Source: Glaciecola sp034112105 (lineage in GTDB: Bacteria; Pseudomonadota; Gammaproteobacteria; Enterobacterales; Alteromonadaceae). Taken from it: a DNA stretch of 48,440 nt. The stretch lies in assembly GCA_034112105.1 (NCBI GenBank), contig JAWUVZ010000130.1:1-48440 (forward strand), given 5' to 3'. Positions 40,964 through 48,440 of this stretch are shown in pieces. Positions within the stretch are counted from its first letter, which is position 1; each line of letters starts with the position of its first letter. The notes under the pieces were generated by a model that ran no database searches, was not told where the DNA came from, and saw only the letters and a program-made list of their open reading frames with translations. The position numbers and the translations under genes are program-made.

Positions 40964-43291
40964 TTACTTTCCCCCTCTGTTAAACCACAAAATTCGAGCA
41001 ATAGCCGGCAACACGAATATTGCCCCTAGCATATTGACTAAGAACATGAATGTTAGCAATATGCCCATATCCATTTGAAATTTAAGACTTGAAAAAACCC
41101 ATGTGCTGACCCCGATGGCCAAGGTAATACCGGTAAACAATACTGCGCTGCCACGCTCGCGCAACGCGGCTAAGTAAGCCGACTGAACATCGTCCCCCGC
41201 GCGCAGTCTTTGCGTCATGGTAGAGAGTATATAAATACCATAATCAACACCAATACCTATGCCTAACGCGATAACAGGTAAGGTTGATACCGTTAAACCA
41301 ATATTTAACAACGTCATTAATCCCTGTGCTAGGACAGATACAACATATAAGGGGATTACCACCGCTAGAGTTGCTCGTATCGAGCAAAAGCTAATCAAGC
41401 AAAGTAGGATTACAGCCCCAAAAACGTAATAGAGCATTGGCTGTTGTGATGCTTCTACCGCTTCATTGGTTGCCGCCATAACGCCTACAGGTCCGGATGC
41501 TAATTTTATTTGTAAATCATCGGTTTGGTATTCGTCACGTAATTGCTTAACCGCATCGACGATAACAGTAATCATTTCTGCTTTATGATCTTCCAAAAAG
41601 AGGATGACCGGCATTACTGAACAATCCCCATTTAACAAACCCGACGACGTTGGCACCCGAGAAACGGCCTGCACCATCGTTGATTGGTTGCGCGGCAATA
41701 CCCGCCATTTAGGATTACCTTCGTTATAACCCGCATTGACTTTTTTGGCTACCGAGGCCAAGGATATAGTCGAGTGAACACCCGGCGTATTTTGCATTTT
41801 CCATTGAAATTCATCAATAGCAGTCATGATCTCGTAACTGGTGCAGGCCTCAGGTGATGTCTCCACTATCAAAGATATATAATCAACCGTAATTTCAAAC
41901 TTATCGGTGATCAAAAATGTGTCTTGGTTGTATTTGGAGTTTTCATGCAGTGCGGGTGCACCTGCGTGCAAGTCACCAATTTTTAAGTTACTCGACTGAA
42001 TGCTTCCCCACGCAAACAAAACAATCGTTAACACGACGATACCAATGGCAAATTTGGGTGTAGCGCAATTAGACACTTTGTTCCAAAATGGCGAGGCCTT
42101 ATCTGACTGTTTATAATGCTCTTTGCGCCTGTCGGACAATTTAACGCACGACATTAATACAGGTAGTAGCAATAGGTTAGTTAAAATAATAACGGCCACA
42201 CCCATACTCGCGGTGATGGCCAGCTCTCTAATAATACCAATATCGATAACTAACAAAGTCATAAAACCAACGGTATCTGACAACAAGGCAATGCCACCGG
42301 GTAGCAGTAAACTACTAAACGCGTATCGCGAGGCAATTTCTATACTGCCCCCTGCTGCGACTTTTTTTCCTAGCGCATTGATCATTTGTACGCCATGGCT
42401 AACACCAATGGCAAACACCAGAAACGGCACAAGGATTGACATTGGATCCATGCCAAAGCCAAACAAAGTGAGTAGACCTAACTGCCAAATTACAGCAACA
42501 ATAGAGCAAGCTAGGGGTAAAAAAGTCAGCATTAGTGACTTACAGAAGAAGTAAACCATGATAGCGGTAATCGCTATGGCTATTACAAAGAATAAAACCA
42601 CATCTTTCGCACCATCGGCTACATCACCAATCATCTTAGCAAAGCCTATTATATGGACGCTGGTTTGCTCGTTTTCAAATTTACCGCGCAGCTTTTCTTC
42701 GAGTTCACCAGCAATTTTTAAGGTGTCCAAGGGCTTACCTGTTTCAGGATCTATGTCTAATAACTGGGCGGTCACCATTGCACAGGTAAAATCGTTAGAT
42801 ACTTGACGACCAGCAATACCTGCTTTATCAATATTCTTACGCACAACTTGCAATGCGCCGGCGTTAGATGAATTAAAATCCGCAGGAATAACTGGACCAC
42901 CAGAAAAACCACCTTCTACAATTTCAGTAAAACGAGTAGATGGCGCATATAAAGAAACCACTAATGAACGGTTAACCCCATCAATAAAGAACAATTGGTC
43001 ATGTACGTCTTTTAAGGTATCAAAAAAATTCTTATTAAAAATCGTACCTTTTTTGTCACATACTGAAACCAGAATATTGTTCGCACCACCGAAATTTTCT
43101 TTGTGCTTAATATAGGTTTTCATGTACTCATGATTGAGTGGGATATTTTTAGTAAAACCCGCATCCAGCTTCAATAAGGATGCCTGATAACCCAAGAATA
43201 GAGTTGTTAGCAAAAACGCGAGTATTACAACAAGACGGTTTCCAAAGACGAGTCTTTCGATAGTATCAACTAATGAGTGCATATTATTCAC
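40964..43291 (-). CDS. MMPL/RND superfamily exporter
   Basis: This 775-residue protein has the RND topology: helix 1 (LVVILAFLLTTLFLGYQA), a large periplasmic loop, helices 2-6, helix 7 with a second large loop, and helices 8-12. The sterol-sensing-like blocks FAIGVSHGVQMINALGKK and ALGIGIGVDYGIYILSTMTQ carry the Gly/Asp pattern of proton-coupled MMPL proteins. The class is predicted to move lipids or hydrophobic acyl compounds. It overlaps the Ycf48-like gene by 8 bp, a pairing common in lipid or steroid catabolic clusters of proteobacteria. Confidence 0.88.
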   Translation of the reverse strand: MNNMHSLVDTIERLVFGNRLVVILAFLLTTLFLGYQASLLKLDAGFTKNIPLNHEYMKTYIKHKENFGGANNILVSVCDKKGTIFNKNFFDTLKDVHDQLFFIDGVNRSLVVSLYAPSTRFTEIVEGGFSGGPVIPADFNSSNAGALQVVRKNIDKAGIAGRQVSNDFTCAMVTAQLLDIDPETGKPLDTLKIAGELEEKLRGKFENEQTSVHIIGFAKMIGDVADGAKDVVLFFVIAIAITAIMVYFFCKSLMLTFLPLACSIVAVIWQLGLLTLFGFGMDPMSILVPFLVFAIGVSHGVQMINALGKKVAAGGSIEIASRYAFSSLLLPGGIALLSDTVGFMTLLVIDIGIIRELAITASMGVAVIILTNLLLLPVLMSCVKLSDRRKEHYKQSDKASPFWNKVSNCATPKFAIGIVVLTIVLFAWGSIQSSNLKIGDLHAGAPALHENSKYNQDTFLITDKFEITVDYISLIVETSPEACTSYEIMTAIDEFQWKMQNTPGVHSTISLASVAKKVNAGYNEGNPKWRVLPRNQSTMVQAVSRVPTSSGLLNGDCSVMPVILFLEDHKAEMITVIVDAVKQLRDEYQTDDLQIKLASGPVGVMAATNEAVEASQQPMLYYVFGAVILLCLISFCSIRATLAVVIPLYVVSVLAQGLMTLLNIGLTVSTLPVIALGIGIGVDYGIYILSTMTQRLRAGDDVQSAYLAALRERGSAVLFTGITLAIGVSTWVFSSLKFQMDMGILLTFMFLVNMLGAIFVLPAIARILWFNRGGK

Positions 43292-44369
43292 CTAAGTCCA
43301 CAGTTTTAATGCCGCCAGCAGTCACCGCCATAATTCCATTTTTAATGACAATAGCACTGGATATTGCATCTGAAAAATTGGTTGGTACTTGAGAAATAAA
43401 AGCATGACGGCGACAGCCTTCACTGTTAGAAATTTGCAACTGTTTACTGTTTAGTTGCTTAACGTCTAATTTTAAGACAACGCCGTTATTGCCCACAACA
43501 AAAACAGAAGAGCCATCTATAAGCACCGAATTAAGTGAAGTCGTCACGCAAGTAGCAATAGATTGCCATTTACCTTGGTTGAGCAAAAACATATTACCGC
43601 GCAGACCAACAGCAATAATATCGCCACTTGGCAATGTTGCAATATCAAAAAATGACCCTACATAATTGAGGGCTAACCTTTTCCACGTTGCGCCTTTGTC
43701 CAAGCTACTCGCGACTAAGCCGGCCTCCCCAGCCAAATAAAGTATGCCATCGGCATCATGCAATCGATTAAGGTGCGGCGAGATAAACGACAACTCTTCT
43801 AAATAGAAGGATGGGTCGTCTTTAATACTCTCTAGATAATCGTTGTCTTCGCCCGACAATACGGATGGATGATGCTCTTGTTGCCAAGTCGTGCCGCCAT
43901 CTACGCTGCGATAAAACAAGCCATACGCGCCTACCGCTATTCCCTCGTTTTCATCAAAAAAGTGGATATCGAGAAGTGGACGTTCAAGTTCCGGTGCTGA
44001 AGTCAATAATGTCCAAGTTGCACCCGCGTCTTTGGATCCGAGTATGCTTGCGTCGTGCCCAACAGCCCATGCTAAGTCACCAAAAGACGTAATTCCGGTT
44101 AATGTAACCTTTGTAGGCACACTGACTTGCTGGTAATCATCAAGCTTAAGCCCGTGGTTTTGATGATCAGTTATCTTTACCTTACTTGCGATTAAAACAT
44201 GACCTCGCTCACCAACAATAATAGAGGACTTTCCGTTAGCAATATCTAACAGTAAGGATTCGTTAACTAAGGGAGCAATAAACGAGGCTTCATCGCTAGC
44301 AAAGGCAGAACCTGAGGTCACAATCACATTAAATAACGCTGTTAAAATGAATAAACTAGATCTTTTCAT
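43284..44369 (-). CDS. Ycf48/BNR-repeat beta-propeller, exported
   Basis: This 361-residue protein has a signal peptide (LFILTALFNVIVTSGSAFAS). Repeated propeller blades follow with the motif D-x-G-x-T-W: KDAGATWTLL, DGGTTWQQE and DKGATWKRL at about 40-60-residue intervals. Ycf48-like periplasmic propellers accompany RND exporters of this kind and may act as a periplasmic partner. The operon with the downstream exporter is supported by the 8-bp overlap. Confidence 0.85.
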   Translation of the reverse strand: MKRSSLFILTALFNVIVTSGSAFASDEASFIAPLVNESLLLDIANGKSSIIVGERGHVLIASKVKITDHQNHGLKLDDYQQVSVPTKVTLTGITSFGDLAWAVGHDASILGSKDAGATWTLLTSAPELERPLLDIHFFDENEGIAVGAYGLFYRSVDGGTTWQQEHHPSVLSGEDNDYLESIKDDPSFYLEELSFISPHLNRLHDADGILYLAGEAGLVASSLDKGATWKRLALNYVGSFFDIATLPSGDIIAVGLRGNMFLLNQGKWQSIATCVTTSLNSVLIDGSSVFVVGNNGVVLKLDVKQLNSKQLQISNSEGCRRHAFISQVPTNFSDAISSAIVIKNGIMAVTAGGIKTVDLGE

Positions 44370-44625
44370 AAAATATCTCTATTTCTTCAAAGTAGATACA
44401 AAGTAACTACGTTTAGGTTAATGACACTAACCCCATAAGTCCTTTAGATTGCGCAAATATGTGTCGACCATCCCGGAAAATTTGACTTTAACCGTCATTG
44501 TGGTTCCTCATATAAAGCCTCAAATAAGTCTGACTTTAAAAAAAACAAGTTTGTTGATCCTCATCAATAAACACAGTAGGAAAATATAGATAGTCAATAC
44601 AATTCCTTTTCAATCAGGATTTCCT

Positions 44626-46167
44626 ATGTTTTTACCCGACTCAATGTTGAAACAGCTTTATACCATTGGCAGTTTAAGAGAAACGAATAATGGATTGCAC
44701 TTTTCGTTAAAAAATCGGATTAAAAGTGCACACTTTAATCAGATAGTAGATTTATCTATTAACAATCAAAAAATTGATAAGCACAAAATTATGATTGCGC
44801 TGAATTCAGGCCAACCGATAGATCTCTATTCCCTTGAACAAAAACACGGCGTCAAGTTTCAACTTGGAGCAATCTTAGATATATTTGTTGAAGGCACTTT
44901 TGTGTCAACGTCAAAAACTATCGATATTGACGTCACCATTTCTACTAGGCCTTTTGGTAATATCGAATTAACGTTACAAGATAAAGTGTCGGTTACTGCG
45001 AAAAAATTAGATGAAATTCCCCGCAATATGGAAAATGATTTTCACCCCGACATTGTTCAAACACGACAAAATTATGTATCAAAAATAACGGGGGTTACAC
45101 CCAAAAACTTATTTAACCTAGATGTTGATCTAGAGTCTTTTCGAGGGAACATTGAACATCTTTGTGGTATTGCACAAGTTCCTATAGGTATAGCTGGGCC
45201 GCTCAAAGTAAATGGTGAGCATGCTAAAGGAGAGTATCTTATCCCATTGGCGACGACTGAGGGCACACTAGTAGCGTCGTATAACCGCGGTATGAAATTA
45301 CTGAATAAATCAGGAGGTGTAAAAGCAACAGTGGTAGATGATGCAATGCAACGCGCACCTGTTTTTATCTTTGATGATGCCAGAAAAGCGAGAGATTTTG
45401 GTCAATGGGTGGCAGATAATATTGATAAAATACGGCAACAGGCAGAGGCCACCGATCCTTTTATAAAGCTACGCAATATTGAAAATTACAAATCTAATAA
45501 ATTCGCTTTTTTAAGATTTAATTTTAATACCGGCGATGCCGGAGGCCAGAACATGGTCGGACGCGCAACCTATTTTGCCTGTGGTTGGATACTTGAAAAC
45601 TATTCAGGCATCAATAATTTTTTCCTCGAATCGAATATGGCAACAGATAAAAAATCGTCTTTTATCAACATATTAAATACTCGTGGAAAGAGAGTTACAG
45701 CCGAAATCACGATTAAACGGGATGACCTGATTGAAATTATGCGAGTAGAGCCGAAACAAATTGCACAACATCAGCGCGTCGCCTCTATAGGTGCATTTTT
45801 AGCGGGCGCCAATAACACAGGATTACATTCTGCAAACGGCATTACGGCCATGTTTATCGCGACCGGTCAGGATGTGGCTAACGTATCTGAATCATCAGCA
45901 GGCATTCTTTATTCAGAAATAACAGATGATGGCGATCTGTACCTTTCAATAACCTTACCCTCACTAATTATTGCAACCTGTGGCGGCGGCACCGGTCTAG
46001 CCACTCAAAGAGAATGTCTAGAAATGTTGCACTGCTATGGCCCAGATAATGCGTTTAAATTTGCTGAAATAGTGGCCTCTGTTGTCCTAGCAGGTGAGAT
46101 ATCATTGGCATCCGCTATTTCATCCTTAGATTGGGTAACATCGCATGAAGAGCTTGGCCGAAATTGA
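44626..46167 (+). CDS. Hydroxymethylglutaryl-CoA reductase with N-terminal extension
   Basis: This is a 513-residue protein. From about residue 135 it is an HMG-CoA reductase, with QVPIGIAGPLKVNG and catalytic Glu in PLATTEGTLVASYNRG. GDAGGQNMVGRAT, Lys in ESNMATDKKSS, Asp in ATGQDVANVSES and the C-terminal catalytic His in VTSHEELGRN complete the set. The C-terminal His and the ATDKK form point to a class I-like, NADPH-using enzyme. The first 130 residues (LYTIGSLRETNNGLHFSLKN and on) form an extra, mainly beta domain that is not membrane-spanning. Most gammaproteobacteria use the MEP pathway, so acquisition by transfer or a catabolic mevalonate role is plausible. Confidence 0.9.
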   Translation: MFLPDSMLKQLYTIGSLRETNNGLHFSLKNRIKSAHFNQIVDLSINNQKIDKHKIMIALNSGQPIDLYSLEQKHGVKFQLGAILDIFVEGTFVSTSKTIDIDVTISTRPFGNIELTLQDKVSVTAKKLDEIPRNMENDFHPDIVQTRQNYVSKITGVTPKNLFNLDVDLESFRGNIEHLCGIAQVPIGIAGPLKVNGEHAKGEYLIPLATTEGTLVASYNRGMKLLNKSGGVKATVVDDAMQRAPVFIFDDARKARDFGQWVADNIDKIRQQAEATDPFIKLRNIENYKSNKFAFLRFNFNTGDAGGQNMVGRATYFACGWILENYSGINNFFLESNMATDKKSSFINILNTRGKRVTAEITIKRDDLIEIMRVEPKQIAQHQRVASIGAFLAGANNTGLHSANGITAMFIATGQDVANVSESSAGILYSEITDDGDLYLSITLPSLIIATCGGGTGLATQRECLEMLHCYGPDNAFKFAEIVASVVLAGEISLASAISSLDWVTSHEELGRN

Positions 46168-46273
46168 TAATTAGCAGACGGCTAGACTCACTCAAGATAG
46201 TTAGGCGTCACTAGCGCTATTCAAAATCACGGGCACTCATGTAGAAGCAAGGATTTCATGCAGCACCATGGAT

Positions 46274-47911
46274 TTACTGAGGTACAATTTTTCCTAAATG
46301 AGCTTCGTTTATTAACGCTTCGTACTTCTCTTCCAGTACGTTACGCTTAATCTTTAGAGTAGGTGTGAGCAAGCTATTTTCAACAGTCCAGTCATCCGCC
46401 ATTATTATAAGATGATCTAGCATCGCGTGAGTTTCTAACGTTGCATTAACTTCCTCAAAAGTTGCTAACAAACTACTCTCAATTTTTTCAGGAGCTTGTA
46501 GCTTGGCTTCCTCTGATAACACGACTAACGCAATAGGTTGTTTAAGTTTGGCACCAGTGACACAGACTTGTTCAATCATAGAATTGGCCATTAGTTTTGA
46601 CTCAATCGGCACAGGAGCAATATATTTTCCTTTTGCGGTTTTAAATATCTCTTTCAAACGTCCGGAAATTTTTATATAACCATCAGCGTCTATAATGCCC
46701 TTATCACCCGTTTTTAAATAACCATCCTCAGTAAACACATCGGCAGTTTTTTCTGGCTCCAAATAATACTCTCTCATATTACAGTCACCTTTTACCAGAA
46801 TTTCACCGTCGTCACCGATACGAATATCGACGCCCTTATAGGCATGCCCAATACTGCCAATTTTATCAGCCCTAAAAGGCACGCAGCAGGTCCCGTAAGC
46901 GCAGTTTTCTGTCATACCCCACCCTTCAGAAATATTCACCCCTAGACGGTGAAACCACTTCAACGTCGCTTCTGGTATAGGTGCTGAGCCACTTGCGCAT
47001 AAACGCGCTTCCTGCAATACGAGTTTAGTACGAATTTTTTTAGAAATAAAATTATTAACAATAGGAATATGAAGTAAAAAATCAAGTCTCCTTTGCGGAA
47101 TACTAGCTAATATGCCCATTTGAAAACGTGTCCACAACCTGGGAACGGAAATAAACAAAGTGGGCTTGGTGTTTTTTATATCTCTGGAAAATGTTTCCAG
47201 AGACTCGACAAAATCAATACGCATTGCGCAATAAAAACTGGCTATTTCAACCAAAACCCTTTCAGTAATATGTGCCAGGGGTAGATAACTGAGCATACGA
47301 TCTTGGGGTTCGAGCCCAAACTCGCCTATTGATTGATGGGCGGCCCAACATATGGATTCATAATTGTGCACCACTCCTTTGGGATTGCCCGTGCTTCCAG
47401 AGGTGTAAACAATAGTCATCACTGACTTCATATCCGGCACAGGCCTTTCTATGAAAGGCTGATTTTCAAGCAGTTCCTGCCAGCTTTGATCTGCCTCAAT
47501 ATTGGGATACGGGAAAGCTAATTTGACAATACCTTGTGAAATAGCGGCTGCTTGTTCGGCCGTTTTATCCAATTTGCCAACAAAGATCACCGGGCATTGT
47601 GCATGGTCCATTACGTAACGGATCGTTTTTTCACCTGCTGTTGAGTATATAGGAACCGACACGTGACCCGCTAACATAATAGCTAAATCAGCAATAAACC
47701 ACTCAGCACAATTTTTCGATAAAATCGCTATATTGCTTTGTGGAGGTAAATCTAGTGCTATTAGTCCTGTCGCAACCCTGCGTGCTTGATCTGCAGTCTT
47801 TAGCCAGGTGAACTCCTTCACTAAACCATTGACCGGCTGTCTTAAAAATACAGTGTCAGGAGTGTTGTCTTGCCAGTGATACAACATTTCCAATGGTGTT
47901 TTAATCGCCAT
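46274..47911 (-). CDS. Long-chain acyl-CoA synthetase (AMP-forming)
   Basis: This 545-residue adenylate-forming enzyme starts at the ATG at 47911, with GAGGTTA eight bases upstream; an in-frame start at 47959 is less likely. The AMP motifs are clear: IVYTSGSTGNPKGVVHNY, GWGMTENCAYGTC and YLKTGDKGIIDADGYIKISG, then the hinge R-L-K-E and the Lys-bearing KTAKGKYIAPVPIE. The FAA1/FadD15-like form with a C-terminal L-T-P-T-L-K-I-K-R ends typically. It would activate a long-chain acid to its CoA thioester. It lies 123 bp downstream of a patatin-like lipase gene on the same strand. Confidence 0.92.
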   Translation of the reverse strand: MAIKTPLEMLYHWQDNTPDTVFLRQPVNGLVKEFTWLKTADQARRVATGLIALDLPPQSNIAILSKNCAEWFIADLAIMLAGHVSVPIYSTAGEKTIRYVMDHAQCPVIFVGKLDKTAEQAAAISQGIVKLAFPYPNIEADQSWQELLENQPFIERPVPDMKSVMTIVYTSGSTGNPKGVVHNYESICWAAHQSIGEFGLEPQDRMLSYLPLAHITERVLVEIASFYCAMRIDFVESLETFSRDIKNTKPTLFISVPRLWTRFQMGILASIPQRRLDFLLHIPIVNNFISKKIRTKLVLQEARLCASGSAPIPEATLKWFHRLGVNISEGWGMTENCAYGTCCVPFRADKIGSIGHAYKGVDIRIGDDGEILVKGDCNMREYYLEPEKTADVFTEDGYLKTGDKGIIDADGYIKISGRLKEIFKTAKGKYIAPVPIESKLMANSMIEQVCVTGAKLKQPIALVVLSEEAKLQAPEKIESSLLATFEEVNATLETHAMLDHLIIMADDWTVENSLLTPTLKIKRNVLEEKYEALINEAHLGKIVPQ

Positions 47912-48034
47912 AGTATTTAACCTCAATAAGGTGCACTTTGTTGAGGTTAAACTGAGCATTGTTTTTCTTTTTGATATAAGTCAATTTTCTTGGCGTTAAC
48001 TTACTTTTTAAGGTTCTCAGTTTTAGAGAAATGC

Positions 48035-48440
48035 TCAGCTATCATCATTTATTTTGGGTAGAAATGTTGAGGAAATTGACCTTGCTGATTTTCGCCGGTT
48101 TACCTTATAAAGATGTTTAATGTTGTGGTCTGCATGATGGTCCATAATCTGTTCTAACTTTTGACCAATATTGGAGCACGTTTTAATTTGTTCTAATTTT
48201 GGCCAGGTGGAACGCTCACCTTCTTTGACTAATGCTCTGATTTCATCCGAGGTGAGTTGCCCCAGCAGTTTTTGAGGACTGAAAAAAGTAAAGTTAGGTA
48301 CAATATTCACATCACCTTTGTAATCTTGTGCCAAAACAGAATAGAACATATTAATCACTCTCCCAATATCCGGAACCCTACGCAGATAACGCCGGCTAAA
48401 TTGTTCACTACTTTTTAAAAGTTCGTGTGAGGAAAGCCGT
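48035..48440 (-). CDS. Patatin-like phospholipase (DUF3336 type), C-terminal part
   Basis: The frame is open to the window edge with no stop upstream of 48358, so the gene continues outside. About 134 residues are visible. FSRRYLRRVPDIGRVINMFY, LAQDYKGDVNIVPNFTFFSP and then LGQLTSDEIRALVKEGERST match the end of bacterial TGL/SDP1-like patatins that carry DUF3336, ahead of a basic tail. The catalytic Ser-Asp part is not in the window. With the acyl-CoA synthetase downstream it suggests lipid turnover. Confidence 0.75.
   Translation of the reverse strand, partial: RLSSHELLKSSEQFSRRYLRRVPDIGRVINMFYSVLAQDYKGDVNIVPNFTFFSPQKLLGQLTSDEIRALVKEGERSTWPKLEQIKTCSNIGQKLEQIMDHHADHNIKHLYKVNRRKSARSISSTFLPKINDDS

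Noticed and set aside
42123..42554. Plus-strand frame within the MMPL exporter
   Set aside because: It overlaps antisense to transmembrane segments with clear family motifs and has no homology of its own.

Overview
The window looks like a chromosomal stretch of a marine gammaproteobacterium, probably an Alteromonadales member (Glaciecola/Paraglaciecola/Alteromonas-like). Pointers are the moderate-to-low GC, TonB-dependent receptor and TRAP uptake, GH31 glycosidase, paired acyl-CoA dehydrogenases, and the many decayed genes between intact operons. No rRNA, tRNA or CRISPR was seen. This assignment rests on protein style only, not on a marker gene.

Layout. (a) 1-1130: two or three minus-strand integron-type gene cassettes with two recognisable attC sites and no integrase. 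Two related palindromes (1206-1233, 1297-1328) and a dead GNAT acetyltransferase (1646-2130) follow. (b) 2206-16840: a catabolic island. It holds a GntR/UTRA regulator, a cytoplasmic GH31 alpha-glycosidase, a three-gene TRAP transporter, a TonB-dependent receptor, a Tat-exported sulfite oxidase with its monohaem cytochrome c, and a minus-strand operon of aldo/keto reductase, TauD-type Fe(II)/2-oxoglutarate dioxygenase and YeiH-type exporter. The same operator-like palindrome (GTCTTATATAAGAC, one copy with a single mismatch) lies in front of the glycosidase, the receptor and the reductase operon, in each case 2 bp after a -10-like hexamer. (c) 16870-17230: transposase debris. (d) 17490-20827: FKBP isomerase, an ABC-2 exporter and a eukaryote-like protein arginine methyltransferase. 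(e) 20950-31150: CDGSH protein, lone receiver, small P-loop NTPase, HSL-type esterase, Rieske oxygenase, periplasmic binding protein and a MacB/FtsX/HlyD-type exporter. (f) 31460-38853: O-acetylhomoserine sulfhydrylase, a gcdH remnant, an unrecognised membrane protein, a broken acyl-CoA dehydrogenase and an intact acyl-CoA dehydrogenase pair. (g) 39000-48440: DUF2130 protein, MMPL/RND exporter with a Ycf48-like partner, HMG-CoA reductase, long-chain acyl-CoA synthetase and the C-terminal end of a patatin-like lipase.

The most interesting unit is (b). The genes fit an oxygenolytic route for a sulfonated sugar such as sulfoquinovose. The receptor and TRAP system would take up the glycoside and GH31 would release the sulfosugar. 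The dioxygenase would cut the C-S bond to give sulfite and a 6-oxo-sugar, and the reductase would make glucose. Sulfite would leave through the YeiH-type carrier and be oxidised to sulfate by the periplasmic SorAB pair. The GH31 lacks the classical sulfoquinovosidase motif but has an Arg at the position that, by my alignment, sets tolerance for the sugar C6 substituent in YicI-type enzymes. The substrate assignment is inference; the shared operator, gene order and enzyme families are read from the sequence.

Decay is a second theme: DUF3703, GNAT, DUF808, IS30, a second transposase, VOC, gcdH and an acyl-CoA dehydrogenase all appear as fragments or carry stops, frameshifts or deletions.
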